Counted from the stretch's first letter, positions 25,350-37,140 are shown. The stretch is 64,000 bases of DNA from Synechococcus sp. HJ21-Hayes (GCF_024345835.1 NZ_JAGQBW010000001.1:62001-126000); one strand, 5' to 3'. Notes: generated from the sequence alone by a model not told the origin. Program-made: numbers and translations.

Positions 25350-26267
25350 TCAACCCACCATCGATGGCTGAGTCAGCGTGAAACCTAGTTGCTTGAGCTT
25401 TGCATTGCTCACTCTGGCGTTGAGCACCCGATCGGTCGTGTCAGTCGTCAACCATTTTGCCAGGGGCAGACCAGCTTGTTCGCACAGGCGATCAGTGAGC
25501 TCTTGGCCGGTGAATTGGGTATCATTTACCAGGTTGTAAGTGTCATTGAGGTTGTGCTCAAAAGCAAATGACACCCCACGCACAATGTCATCGCGATGGA
25601 TCCAGCAAGGCACGTTTTGGCCATTGCGTTGAACAACGCCGCCGGCAGCTGAAAGCAGCATGGCGGGAATATCACGGCCAGGCCCGTAGATGCCACCCAG
25701 TCGCAAAATGCAGACGTTGACCGATTCTGAGCGGAGAGACTGGACCATATCCTCCGCCATCGCCAGAACCTCATTAACCGGGTGAAGCGAATCCAGTCGG
25801 ACGGTCTCGTCTGTTAAGGCACCATGTCGATTGCCGTAAACACCGCAGCTGCTCAAGTGAACCAGTTGTAGGGGGAGTTCCCTAGGACGTTGCTGGAGTG
25901 CCTCAGCCAGCATCTGCAAGCCTCCTAGAAAGGTCTCCCGATATTGATTGACATCAACCTGGGAAGCTTTGGAGGGTGCAAATGACGCAAGAATTCCGTC
26001 AAGACTTCCTGCAAATTTAAGGCTGCTGCGGGGATCTGTAGAATCAAAAACTAACGGAGTATCAACAATCTCGGCTAGGTCCGCTAGGCGTTCACGACGG
26101 GTCGTCGTTCCCCAAAGTTCATGGCCCTCCTGCCTCCAAGCCTTGGCGACAGCTTCACCCACATAGCCACAACCAAGGATCGCCCGCCGTTCACCTGAGG
26201 GCAGGATGGGGCGCTGCTCCTTGGCCAGCAATTGGTACAGAGATGCCAGATCTGGCGAGGACGTCAT
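25350..26267 (-). CDS. NAD(P)-binding epimerase-like (SDR) protein
   Basis: A 305-residue extended short-chain dehydrogenase. The nucleotide-binding loop is AILGCGYVGEAV (about residues 29-40), and a catalytic-type stretch HLSSCGVYGNRHGAL gives the Ser and Tyr. It resembles the YeeZ-like group of nucleoside-diphosphate-sugar epimerases, but the YxxxK lysine is not seen, so activity is uncertain. It is convergent with the decayed gene by 22 nt. Confidence 0.78.
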   Translation of the reverse strand: MTSSPDLASLYQLLAKEQRPILPSGERRAILGCGYVGEAVAKAWRQEGHELWGTTTRRERLADLAEIVDTPLVFDSTDPRSSLKFAGSLDGILASFAPSKASQVDVNQYRETFLGGLQMLAEALQQRPRELPLQLVHLSSCGVYGNRHGALTDETVRLDSLHPVNEVLAMAEDMVQSLRSESVNVCILRLGGIYGPGRDIPAMLLSAAGGVVQRNGQNVPCWIHRDDIVRGVSFAFEHNLNDTYNLVNDTQFTGQELTDRLCEQAGLPLAKWLTTDTTDRVLNARVSNAKLKQLGFTLTQPSMVG

Positions 26268-26403
26268 GAGTCCGTTACATTTCTTAAACGTTAGCCGGCC
26301 TGTTGGCGGCCCGTGAGGCGAGGGATGGGGCGATCGTCCCCTCGCTGAGAGATGTCCCAGCTCCGCCTCGCGTGAGAGGGTTGGCTTCAGGCGCCCTATC
26401 CCA

Positions 26404-26646
26404 ATGCCCAGTTACCAGATCACAGCGGAGGGGCTGGCGGACTTACGGGTGAACTGCCCAGGTTGCAGCGGCGACGCCCTCGTTCTGGCCCTGGGGCACT
26501 GGGACATTCAGAGCTATCAGACGCTTCGGCGCAGCGAGGACGGTCGTCAATGGTGGTTTCAGGTGACCTTGAAGCTCGCAGCGGCTGAAGTCAGGGAAGA
26601 CAGTGCCGTCATCAGGGTGGTCAGCGTCTGTCGAATCGACGACTGA
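26404..26646 (+). CDS. Small hypothetical protein
   Basis: An 80-residue soluble protein (MPSYQITAEGLADLRVNCPG at the start) with a CPGC pair and alternating strands. Function unknown. It sits between the SDR gene and pebB. Confidence 0.5.
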   Translation: MPSYQITAEGLADLRVNCPGCSGDALVLALGHWDIQSYQTLRRSEDGRQWWFQVTLKLAAAEVREDSAVIRVVSVCRIDD

Positions 26647-26727
26647 ATGGTGCGATTGACACCACGGGCCAGGTTGCTGGCCGAGCTGCTGGGCCCTCCG
26701 TATTGCGCTCACGAGAGCGGCCGACGC

Positions 26728-28247
<1,520 letters not shown>

Positions 28248-28865
28248 TTAGCTTTCCGCAGCAAGCGGCTGCGTGGCGAGTGGGAAACGCTGTCGTGCCG
28301 TTGCGCTGATCGCTTCCAGCTGAGCGTCACTGGGACAGCGCAGCTCGGTGCAGTAGGTCGTCATGCTGATGCCATCAAGGAACTGCACACTGCTGACCCG
28401 GATGCGTACGCCTTCGGTTACGAACCAGCAGCGCTCAACCCCTACATTCGTGTCGTAGCGAGTGGTGATGGTGAGCAGCCCGTCCTCGGCAAAGGAGTAG
28501 TTGCTGATCACCGGCTGCTTCTCGATGTAGCCCTTGTCCCGCAGTAGCAAGCCACAGCGTGGGTTCGCAAGGTCCACAACATCGAGCAGAACGGCGGCAT
28601 GGTCGTCACTGCGGCTGTTCTCTTTAAGGTTACTCTCCCACCAGAAGCGCGCACCGCCACTCACCTGGCCGGAGGCAACGCCAAGGCTTTCGCAGATGCT
28701 CTGCACGGCCGCATCGGAGCGATCAAAAGGTTCGATGGTGAGATTGGAGTCGCCGGCTTCGTCGTCCTGGTGATCAAGATGGTGAACGGCCCGGCGGGTT
28801 AGCCAAGTGCCGGCACTGGCGGCCAAGAACTCCGCCATGGTCAAGGGTGGAAGCTGTGCCATCAC
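28248..28865 (-). CDS. CpcS/CpeS-family bilin lyase (CpeU-like)
   Basis: A 205-residue lipocalin-fold lyase of the CpcS/CpeS/CpcU family: TMAEFLAASAGTWLTRRAVHHL at the N terminus, ARFWWESNL in the middle and GVERCWFVTEGVRIR in the barrel. It is more diverged than the CpeS at 36343 and has a longer N-terminal extension. Placed between ho1 and pebA it probably handles PEB or PCB on a Cys82/84-type site. CpeU or CpcV-like naming is uncertain. Confidence 0.78.
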   Translation of the reverse strand: MMAQLPPLTMAEFLAASAGTWLTRRAVHHLDHQDDEAGDSNLTIEPFDRSDAAVQSICESLGVASGQVSGGARFWWESNLKENSRSDDHAAVLLDVVDLANPRCGLLLRDKGYIEKQPVISNYSFAEDGLLTITTRYDTNVGVERCWFVTEGVRIRVSSVQFLDGISMTTYCTELRCPSDAQLEAISATARQRFPLATQPLAAES

Positions 28866-28867
28866 CT

Positions 28868-29581
28868 TCAGGCGACCACGGCCTCGGTGCTGCCGGTCCG
28901 GAGTCGCCGGGTGAGGAAGCCGAACAGAACCTTGCCGATGGCGGCGACCAGATTGCCCTCCAGTTCCTGGAACATCTTCATGTTGTAGTGGAACGCTTGG
29001 TTGGCCTCCGCCACAATGCGGTCCGCCACGGCCTGTTCAATCGGCAGGCCGTCGAGGATGGCGCGGTAGCCGGCCTTGAAGGCCTTTTCGTCATCGATGG
29101 CATCAAACTCGTAAAAGCGCAAGCCATCGTGCTCTCCCAGGTTCATGGCCTTCTGGGCGATGGCCTTGAGGATCTGGCCGCCGGAAAGGTCGCCGATGTA
29201 ACGGGTGTAGTGGTGACCCACCAGCAGCTCGGGGGCCGTCTGGGCCACCTGATGAATGCGGGCTACGTACTCCTGGGCGCCTGGAGTGGCTTTGACCTGG
29301 CTGCGCCAGTCCGAACCGAAGTAGAAGGCCAGATCCTGCTCCAGCGCCGATCGCCGATTGAGCTGGGGGAAACCGATTGGCCCCACCACGGGGTGATCGG
29401 CGAGCTTGCCGATCTCTTCCTCCATGGCGCTATACACAAACCAGAGATCCCCCACAAGGGTGCGGTAGCTGGCCTTGTCGACCACCCCTTTGAGGAAGCA
29501 GCTCACAAAGCCTGTGTTCTCGGCCATGGTGTGGGCCTTCTTCGTACCCTCCCGCAGCTGGAGGGCAAGGTTGACAGCCAT
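28868..29581 (-). CDS. ho1: Heme oxygenase
   Basis: A 237-residue biliverdin-forming heme oxygenase. EGTKKAHTMAEN carries the proximal His17, and LVGHHYTRYIGDLSGGQIL is the distal-helix Gly-rich block. It supplies biliverdin to PebA/PebB encoded in the same operon; the lyase gene starts 2 nt after its stop. Confidence 0.96.
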   Translation of the reverse strand: MAVNLALQLREGTKKAHTMAENTGFVSCFLKGVVDKASYRTLVGDLWFVYSAMEEEIGKLADHPVVGPIGFPQLNRRSALEQDLAFYFGSDWRSQVKATPGAQEYVARIHQVAQTAPELLVGHHYTRYIGDLSGGQILKAIAQKAMNLGEHDGLRFYEFDAIDDEKAFKAGYRAILDGLPIEQAVADRIVAEANQAFHYNMKMFQELEGNLVAAIGKVLFGFLTRRLRTGSTEAVVA

Positions 29582-29668
29582 GGCAGCAAGGCAGGAATGG
29601 TGCTGGCTCGAACCTAAGGGAGGATCGTCCGGGATCAGGTCCGTCGGTTGCAGGCCTCAATGAAAGGC

Positions 29669-29689
29669 CCTGCCAGCCAAACTGGCAGG
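29669..29689 (-). terminator. Hairpin downstream of the 71-aa gene
   Basis: An 8-bp stem CCTGCCAG/CTGGCAGG with loop of five, followed on the minus strand by GCCTTTCATT, a short T-rich tail. It probably limits read-through from the 71-residue gene into ho1. Confidence 0.6.
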
Positions 29690-29700
29690 CCTGAATCGGA

Positions 29701-29916
29701 TCAGGACGGAGTGGTGGTCTCCAGTTGGCTGGCCAGCTGGATCAGCACCGCCTCGATGCGCTGCAGTTCGGCGTGGGAGGCGAGGGTGGCCTCAACCTGC
29801 TTCTGGGGGAGCTTGAGCCGCTGGCCCATGGCCTTCACATCGCTGACCAGGCGATCGCGGTAGGTGGTGAGCACTTCGATTGACTCGAGACAGTCCTGAC
29901 GGCTGGGATCGGTCAT
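29701..29916 (-). CDS. Small hypothetical rod-region protein
   Basis: A 71-residue, helical, charged protein: MTDPSRQDCLESIEVLTTYR, then a probable coiled-coil stretch to the end. No bilin or linker motif. It is divergent from cpeB and 120 nt upstream of ho1. Unknown small proteins are common in this region of picocyanobacteria. Confidence 0.6.
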   Translation of the reverse strand: MTDPSRQDCLESIEVLTTYRDRLVSDVKAMGQRLKLPQKQVEATLASHAELQRIEAVLIQLASQLETTTPS

Positions 29917-30826
<910 letters not shown>

Positions 30827-30843
30827 TCGGCTTTCAGCAATAG

Positions 30844-31377
<534 letters not shown>

Positions 31378-31397
31378 GGCCCGTGTAATTACGCAGG

Positions 31398-31423
31398 GGG
31401 GAGGCTTAGGCCTCCCCTTTTTT
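31398..31423 (+). terminator. Rho-independent terminator after cpeA
   Basis: Stem GGGGAGGC with GCCTCCCC, loop TTAG, then six T. It ends the abundant cpeBA message, with cpeZ 48 nt further on likely transcribed by leak-through or its own promoter. Confidence 0.92.
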
Positions 31424-31471
31424 GTTGACGGCCCCTTCTGAGGCCCTTCCCCTCGCAGCGACGACCTTCCG

Positions 31472-32101
31472 ATGGCTCCTGCCACCAGCACCAGCTCCCT
31501 TGATCAGCTGTTCGACGATCTTGGGCATCCCAATCCCTACGTGCAGACCGAGGCATTCCTGGAGATGGTTCGGCACCATGCCGATGCATCGTTACCTCGG
31601 CTGCTTCTGATGCTCGATCATCAGGATGTGGCGAGGCGACGGGCAGCGGTGCGCGCCCTAGGTGCTTTCGCCGATCGGGCGATGCTGCCCCTTGCCGCTA
31701 AGTTCCACGCCAGCTCCGATGCCACCGTTCGCGCCAGTTGCGTGAAGGCCTATGCCCAGATTGCTTCCAATCGGCCCGGCATCGATGTTCCTCCGGAAGC
31801 CATGGCAGCCCTTGAGGCCGCGTTGCATGACGCCTCCCCCGTGGTGGCGATCACCGCTGTGATGACCCTCGGCCAGGTCGGCAGGCAGGCGCTGCCGCTG
31901 TTGCTGCAGGTGTGCCGAGGCAAGAACGAGGCGCAGGCCGTGGCAGCGGTGACTGCCCTGGCTGGCATCGATCATCCGGATGTGGCTGCTTGTTTCCTTG
32001 AGTTGTCCACCGCCGAGAACACCGATCCCTATGTGCTCGAAACGGTGATTGCGTCGATGGCCAGGCTGGAGGAGCTACGGATGCGGCAGCCATTGGCCTA
32101 A
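31472..32101 (+). CDS. cpeZ: Phycoerythrin bilin lyase CpeZ
   Basis: A 209-residue HEAT/PBS-lyase-repeat protein (LDHQDVARRRAAVRALGAF, then LHDASPVVAITAVMTLGQVG). In other strains CpeZ works with CpeY to attach PEB to Cys82 of CpeA and also acts as a chaperone for PE. It follows cpeBA and is convergent with cpeF. Confidence 0.87.
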   Translation: MAPATSTSSLDQLFDDLGHPNPYVQTEAFLEMVRHHADASLPRLLLMLDHQDVARRRAAVRALGAFADRAMLPLAAKFHASSDATVRASCVKAYAQIASNRPGIDVPPEAMAALEAALHDASPVVAITAVMTLGQVGRQALPLLLQVCRGKNEAQAVAAVTALAGIDHPDVAACFLELSTAENTDPYVLETVIASMARLEELRMRQPLA

Positions 32102-32151
32102 ACAAGGGGCCAGCCTAACAAGGGGCCATCAGCCTGCTGTTCAGGCAGGCC

Positions 32152-33144
32152 TCAGAGGTCGTCGACGGCTCGTTGATGTTTGCGTAGCTGCTGAAGTGAG
32201 ACCTGCAGCACAGGCTTGACCTGGTCGCTGGCTTCTGCTGCCAGGGCAACCTCTAGCTCGGTGATGGCATCCATGGCTCGCAGCTTCATCAACGAAAGGG
32301 CGGCATTCTTGCGCACCTGATCCGAACGGTCTCTTAGCAAGGGCTGCAGGAGCGGTGAGGCCCAGATCGGATCATGCAGCTTCCCCAGCAGGGTGGCGGC
32401 TTCTGCGCGCACCGGTTCAGCCGGATCGGCGAGAGCCTCGATCACCAGCACCCGGGCCTCGTCGTCGTCCAGGCTCTGAATCTGCTCACCCAGGGCGGCA
32501 ATCGCCGCCGTACGCACTTCGGTGTCGGCAGAACGGGCTGCTCGGCGCAGTGCTTCTGGCGCCCTGGCACCGACGAAGGCCAGCCCCCAACTGGCCAGTC
32601 CCAGGTGCATGGTGGTGCTCTCGGCATTGGAGAGAACAGCGATCAGAGCCTCCACGGCGCACTCACCAGTGGCTGCCATGGCACCCACGGCAGATCCTTG
32701 CACCACCGGATCCGGATCATTCAGAAGCGCAGCCAGGAGATCGGGGAGTGCAACGGGGTCACCGATCAAAGTGAGGGTTTTGGCGGCGGCACGGCGGACG
32801 GTCACATTGGCGTGGCTTCTAAGAGCCTGGCACAAAGCCGGAACGGCTGCGGGACCAACGGCACCCAGACTCTCGGCGAAGGTGAGCCGCATCAGGCCGC
32901 GTGGATCGCCGAGCCCGGCCACCATCTTCTCGATCAATTCTTGATCCCCGGCGGGGCGATCTCCGGAGCGCAACTGCTGCTTCAGCTCCGAAGCTAAAAG
33001 CGCTGCTTCCTCTTCACTGAGGGAGATGGCGGCAGATGCCGGCGTCAGTGGCGGAGTCTCGTGGATCAAGGCGGTGTGGCAGTCCAGGGCCCATTCTTGA
33101 CGCAGAGCCAGACGGCACCCGGCTGGTGTGTCTGCTCTTAACAT
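32152..33144 (-). CDS. cpeF: Phycoerythrin beta lyase CpeF (MpeU/MpeV family)
   Basis: A 330-residue HEAT-repeat lyase: MVAGLGDPRGLMRLTFAESL, then VRRAAAKTLTLIGDP, then VVQGSAVGAMAATGE, as in the CpeF/MpeV group that makes the double bond from PEB to Cys50 and Cys61 of CpeB. The ATG 33144 is chosen; the upstream frame to 33303 is antisense to the DUF2656-like gene and not protein-like. It lies on the strand opposite to cpeBA and cpeZ. Confidence 0.82.
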   Translation of the reverse strand: MLRADTPAGCRLALRQEWALDCHTALIHETPPLTPASAAISLSEEEAALLASELKQQLRSGDRPAGDQELIEKMVAGLGDPRGLMRLTFAESLGAVGPAAVPALCQALRSHANVTVRRAAAKTLTLIGDPVALPDLLAALLNDPDPVVQGSAVGAMAATGECAVEALIAVLSNAESTTMHLGLASWGLAFVGARAPEALRRAARSADTEVRTAAIAALGEQIQSLDDDEARVLVIEALADPAEPVRAEAATLLGKLHDPIWASPLLQPLLRDRSDQVRKNAALSLMKLRAMDAITELEVALAAEASDQVKPVLQVSLQQLRKHQRAVDDL

Positions 33145-33165
33145 AAGCCCGATTGAAGCAAAGCA

Positions 33166-33600
33166 ATGACCACCTTCTTGATCTCCCACAACCTGCAGGT
33201 GGCGAGTGAATGTTGCCCCCCCTTGGATGGGCTGCAATTGGCGGCAGGGTTGAAACGCTTCTGTCCAACGGTCACCTCGGCGGAAGCTTTGTCCCACCCG
33301 CACTGGCGTCTCCGGATGGAGAGCCCGCTAGATGCCCCGCGTTTTGCTGAGGAACTAGTGGCAGGATGGGCCTCACTGCGTAGCGACGATGGCCATGGGG
33401 TCAACCATGGGATTCTTGCGTTAGGAGGGCGCAAGGACACACCAGCAGCCAACTCTTCACCACTCGGTCTCGGCGCCTGGGGGGTCGACGTCGTTGAAAC
33501 TCCTGATCCAGATGCTTTTCTGGAGGGTATTCAATGGGAACAGCTGAAGGTTGGCCGTCCAGCCGATGGCGTTTTTGAGGTGCTCTACAAGCCGCTCTAG
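33166..33600 (+). CDS. DUF2656-like rod-region protein
   Basis: A 144-residue protein: MTTFLISHNLQVASECCPPL at the start and LSHPHWRLRMESPLDAPRFA in the middle, which resembles the cyanobacterial DUF2656 family often found with phycobilisome genes. No known activity. Divergent from cpeF with only 21 nt between starts. Confidence 0.65.
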   Translation: MTTFLISHNLQVASECCPPLDGLQLAAGLKRFCPTVTSAEALSHPHWRLRMESPLDAPRFAEELVAGWASLRSDDGHGVNHGILALGGRKDTPAANSSPLGLGAWGVDVVETPDPDAFLEGIQWEQLKVGRPADGVFEVLYKPL

Positions 33601-33610
33601 TGGAACGGCT

Positions 33611-33997
33611 TTAGGTTCGCTTGCTCCGAGAGGGTTGCTTGGTCGTGCGCCGGTTTACGCGCTTAGTTTCTTTGGGTTGGCCAGGTTCCGACCGATCAGC
33701 GTCAGGGGAAGGCAGTGCTTCGACATTCTCCTGCGCTGAAGCTGGCTGGGGCTTAGCACCGACATCAGCCCGGGCCTTAATCAGGCCAGTCACATCGGCA
33801 ACCCTCATTCCCTGGTGATGAAGCACATGCATCACGACACTCAAGGTTTGCTGTGGAACTCGAATGGTTCTGCAAGCGACGTGGCCACCTTTCAAGCTTC
33901 CGACCACGCTCACATAAAATACCTGATTAATCAAGGATTCCCATGCTGACGCAGGCATCTTACTTGGACTGTCTCCCAAGCGCATTGGGTTCGCCAA
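33611..33997 (-). CDS. Small CpcD-like protein with basic tail
   Basis: A 128-residue product. Residues 24-70 (QVFYVSVVGSL to GMRVADVTG) look like a CpcD-type linker domain: a strand, a VPxxxL-MHVLHHQG helix and a last strand. The C terminus (to KQPSRSKRT) is Pro/Lys/Arg-rich and likely disordered. It may cap or bridge rods. ATG 33958 is an alternative start. Divergent from cpeY, convergent with the DUF2656-like gene. Confidence 0.5.
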   Translation of the reverse strand: MANPMRLGDSPSKMPASAWESLINQVFYVSVVGSLKGGHVACRTIRVPQQTLSVVMHVLHHQGMRVADVTGLIKARADVGAKPQPASAQENVEALPSPDADRSEPGQPKETKRVNRRTTKQPSRSKRT

Positions 33998-34072
33998 TCG
34001 CTACATATTCTGACATCTGCAATGCGCCCCTCTGATCGGTAGCGCATGGGATAATGATCGATGTAATCAAGG

Positions 34073-35419
34073 ATGAACGAGCCAGTGAGTTCAAGCCGCT
34101 TTAATAACATTCATCCGGGCCTTGATCTGGAAGAGTCTTTGCGCATTCTGTCTTTACCAGTGGCCGAATTGGAGTCAAGCAGTGATCGCTACATGGCGGC
34201 GGCCCAATTGCTCAACTTTCCAGGCTGGCAATCGGAACAGGCCTTGCTTCAGCTGCTCGCAGATGGAGATAAAACGCAAGCAACTCAACTCGCTAAACGC
34301 AAAGCCGTGGAGGTGCTGGCGCGGCTTGGTTGCAGAGATGCGATCCAGAGCATTGGCAAGTGTCTGAACAGCGACGACCATTATTTGGTAGAGAATGCAG
34401 CTTGGGCCTTGCACCAGTTGGGCTGCCAGGATCAAGGTTTCATCAACCAGATGGTGGCCTTATTGGCAGACCGCCGTCAGAATCGTCGTGTGCTGATTCA
34501 GAGTTTGGCCGGCCTAAGGGTCATGCAAGCACTTCCCGAGATCAGCGCTCTACAGAATGATGATAGGCCTGGTGTCCGTGGTGCAGCAATCGCCGCTGTG
34601 GCCACTCTATCTGGATCGAAAGATCGGATCCTGATCCTTGGCGAGCAACTGTTTCTACCAAATCAGATGGACCGGCAGTCGGCTATTCAGGATGTGATTG
34701 ATGCTGGCGCAATAGAGCTGCTTGAGGAGATTATGCGCACACCTGTATCGCCGGCCTTTCGGATGCGGGCGGTGCGTCTGCTCTGGCCCGAGGCGCAGCC
34801 GCTATGCAACGGCCTATCGCTTTTGGACACACTAGATTCGCTGCTATTTGATAGCCCTGAGTGCCTTCAGCTTGTCCACAGCTATGGCGAAAAGCAAGAG
34901 AATTTGTTTTTGATTAATGAGTTTTTTGGTACGGATTTTAGTCGCTGCTATCTTGCGCTCCAAACACTTGCCTGCGAACCGGGCGACCGCCTGTGGCCTC
35001 TGCTCGAGCAGCGCTGGCTGGAAGAGGCCCACAATGACTATGGAGCTCACTATTTTTTTATTCGCCTATTTGCCATGATAGTTGACTGGGGGGATGAAAA
35101 GGCTAAGGTAGAAGATTATTGCGATGATGCCATCTTCAACCGCCGACCGCAGTTTGCCAAGTCCCGCCCAGCGGCCATTCTGGCCCTATTAAGTCTTCAG
35201 CCCGAACGATTAAATTCTTCTCTAACTCAACTGCTGGACCCTGAACTGGAGGCGAATTGGGAATGTCGCTATGCGTCGTGGATGGCGGTTGCACAAATGA
35301 TTGGAATGGGCATGTCGATCGGCACTCAACTCGTGCACTTGCACATCAAGACTAATGATCCAAATGCTTTTGTCGAGAGCAAGAAACGGCAGGTGGCTGG
35401 GTTACTCACTGATTTCTGA
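34073..35419 (+). CDS. cpeY: Phycoerythrin alpha lyase CpeY
   Basis: A 448-residue HEAT-repeat lyase that, with CpeZ, attaches PEB to Cys82 of CpeA. Repeats are visible from residue 60 on: AKRKAVEVLARLGCRDAIQS, AAWALHQLGCQDQ, GAAIAAVATLSGSKD. It is the largest lyase here. The last 18 nt overlap the end of cpeR (convergent). Confidence 0.87.
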   Translation: MNEPVSSSRFNNIHPGLDLEESLRILSLPVAELESSSDRYMAAAQLLNFPGWQSEQALLQLLADGDKTQATQLAKRKAVEVLARLGCRDAIQSIGKCLNSDDHYLVENAAWALHQLGCQDQGFINQMVALLADRRQNRRVLIQSLAGLRVMQALPEISALQNDDRPGVRGAAIAAVATLSGSKDRILILGEQLFLPNQMDRQSAIQDVIDAGAIELLEEIMRTPVSPAFRMRAVRLLWPEAQPLCNGLSLLDTLDSLLFDSPECLQLVHSYGEKQENLFLINEFFGTDFSRCYLALQTLACEPGDRLWPLLEQRWLEEAHNDYGAHYFFIRLFAMIVDWGDEKAKVEDYCDDAIFNRRPQFAKSRPAAILALLSLQPERLNSSLTQLLDPELEANWECRYASWMAVAQMIGMGMSIGTQLVHLHIKTNDPNAFVESKKRQVAGLLTDF

Positions 35420-35713
35420 AAATCGTGTCTTTGTGCTTCCATTGCTTGCCCAATAGCTCACGAACGCCTGTCCGGCAGGTCTTGGAACCTTTGCCACAGC
35501 ACGTAAAATTTTAAAAGTACGCTTTGGCCCCATCGGCCAAGCACCTACTTCTTGTATGGAGGTGATCTCACCCCCTAACGAAAGCAGACAGTGTTCGAAT
35601 CGATCGATCAGAGATTGATCAACTGTCTCAAAGATAAAGTCAGTCCCACGGCAGATTAGATGCTGTGATCGAATCCAACTTTCCAGCTGATGCTGTGGAC
35701 TCTTTGTACCCAT
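35402..35713 (-). CDS. cpeR: CpeR family phycoerythrin activator
   Basis: A 103-residue protein of the CpeR family, a small activator needed for expression of phycoerythrin and bilin genes in strains where it was studied. The CpeR-type pattern is WIRSQHLICRGTDFIFETVD and LLSLGGEITSIQEVG. The position directly after cpeT (5 nt) supports it. The mechanism is not known from sequence; it has no clear helix-turn-helix. Confidence 0.8.
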   Translation of the reverse strand: MGTKSPQHQLESWIRSQHLICRGTDFIFETVDQSLIDRFEHCLLSLGGEITSIQEVGAWPMGPKRTFKILRAVAKVPRPAGQAFVSYWASNGSTKTRFSEISE

Positions 35714-35718
35714 CTTCC

Positions 35719-36339
35719 TTAGCTGATCTCATGATCATTCAGGAGCCAGGCTTTATCGAGATGGTCGCCATAGCGATGGGATCGGCTAAAGCGTAGAGGT
35801 CCATGCTCAGATCCCCAGAGATAGGCGTGCGTACTCGGGTCAAAGCCGCGATCTCGGCTCAACCAGTGATCCTTGCCAAAATCTACTTCGCTGACAAGAT
35901 AGGTCAGTTGTCCATCGCGGGGAATCAGGCATTTACAACCCGGCTCCACTTCACCCCTGAAAGAACCATCTTCTTTCTGGCGAAAGACCATCGCGCAGCC
36001 TGGACGGGGCAGCAGATCATCTACGACGATCCCAGACAGGAGTTCGGGGCGAGATCCTGCTCCGGCTGTGCGAATTCCGTTACGAAGACCGAAGTTGAGC
36101 ATCAGAAGATGGTCGTCTGCATTGATTAGCTGATGCACTCCCTGACGGTATGGACGCCAAGGATCATAATCATAACTCTGCTCAGAGTAAAACCAAGGGC
36201 CACGAAAAGTCTCCCATGGAAAGGGACGAAAGAAAATGTTGATATGAGCGAACTTGGATGGCTCTGCCTTTGCCTGTTGATGGTTACTGAAACAGCCAGA
36301 AATGGTCTGAGCGAAATGCAGTATGGATGCAGAATCCAT
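35719..36339 (-). CDS. cpeT: Phycoerythrin beta Cys165-type lyase CpeT
   Basis: A 206-residue CpeT/CpcT-family lyase: HFAQTISGCFSNHQQAKAEP, RGPWFYSEQSYDYDPWRPYR and GEVEPGCKCLIPRDG. It attaches a bilin to the Cys165-type site of CpeB. Between cpeS (3 nt) and cpeR (5 nt) it forms one operon. Confidence 0.88.
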   Translation of the reverse strand: MDSASILHFAQTISGCFSNHQQAKAEPSKFAHINIFFRPFPWETFRGPWFYSEQSYDYDPWRPYRQGVHQLINADDHLLMLNFGLRNGIRTAGAGSRPELLSGIVVDDLLPRPGCAMVFRQKEDGSFRGEVEPGCKCLIPRDGQLTYLVSEVDFGKDHWLSRDRGFDPSTHAYLWGSEHGPLRFSRSHRYGDHLDKAWLLNDHEIS

Positions 36340-36342
36340 GGA

Positions 36343-36876
36343 TCAAGCCTCTATTCTCCTGATTTCCGAGCTGAAGGAAGTCTGCAATATGCCCGATCCC
36401 TCTGATGTTCGTAGAACAGAGGATCGGCAACGCACGTGCTCAGAGAGAAACCAGATTCGTTCCTCTGCTATTGATTGACCATAGACAGTCTTGAGGATAA
36501 ATGTGCCATCATCGAGAAAGCTATAGGAGGCAACTGCCGGCTCCGATTCTGCATAGCCTGTGCTACGCAGCAGCTGCCCCGTTCGTTCGGTTCTTGGAAT
36601 CGGGATCAGGATGCTGGTTCCTTGAGAAACTGCCGTGGGATCATCTGGTTCCCAATCAGACTCTGCCTGCCAAGTCATCTGAAAAGGGCTGGAAATACTG
36701 TCAGGAGCAATCGACTGCAATGCCAGGTAATCCACTACGTCTTGATTATTACTAGCTAGGCGTACGATCTTGATAGTGCTAATGACATCCTCAAACTGTT
36801 TAAAGGCCAGAGCGTGCGCTGAACGCATCGACCGCCATTGCCCCTCCGAACGGGCAACGAACTGCTCAATGCTCAT
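36343..36876 (-). CDS. cpeS: Phycoerythrin Cys82-type lyase CpeS
   Basis: A 177-residue lipocalin-like CpcS/CpeS-family lyase, starting MSIEQFVARSEGQWRSMRSA, the standard N terminus, with AEERIWFLSEHVRCRSSVL later. It attaches PEB to the Cys82 site of CpeB. It heads cpeS-cpeT-cpeR. Confidence 0.87.
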   Translation of the reverse strand: MSIEQFVARSEGQWRSMRSAHALAFKQFEDVISTIKIVRLASNNQDVVDYLALQSIAPDSISSPFQMTWQAESDWEPDDPTAVSQGTSILIPIPRTERTGQLLRSTGYAESEPAVASYSFLDDGTFILKTVYGQSIAEERIWFLSEHVRCRSSVLRTSEGSGILQTSFSSEIRRIEA

Positions 36877-37140
36877 ACATTAATTGGGGGAGTTGGGCGA
36901 GCCTATCCGTTTCTGGGCGGGCGGCCTGCACCATGTGGACCAGGCTGTGGATCATTAGATCCCTTGCCACAGAAGAACTGGCCTTGGTCACTCTGGATGG
37001 GACCTGTGTGAACCGAGACTGGGATTGCATTTTGGGTTAGGGAGATCAGGATATGGTGGGAAGAACTAGGCTGTTTCCTTCTAGGTCAAACTGCTTGCCT
37101 GTCCCACCACAAAGCAGGTTAGGAGTCCAAAAAGCGTCGA

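Larger units (their letters stand above)
23286..25371 (+). pseudogene. Decayed conserved gene, split by ISAs1 and frameshifts
   Basis: Three fragments line up as one protein: MASTTNRSNTGADRQWDLMR to LWHGTGLRFA; FPLFRHSYNLSNNCWHFP; and, past the ISAs1 element, DTAGQSSLEMDGSAFRAGHE to the end, LDSWVERRYQPTIDG. Frame breaks are at a 15-G run (23514-23528, one G too many for the frame), the IS (23586-24827) and an A-rich stretch near 25155. The N-terminal WxGvTsWYGRD pattern may be a lipocalin-like or DUF3598-type fold, but I am not sure of the family. The gene is dead. Its stop is 22 nt inside the 3' end of the next gene (convergent). Confidence 0.65.
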
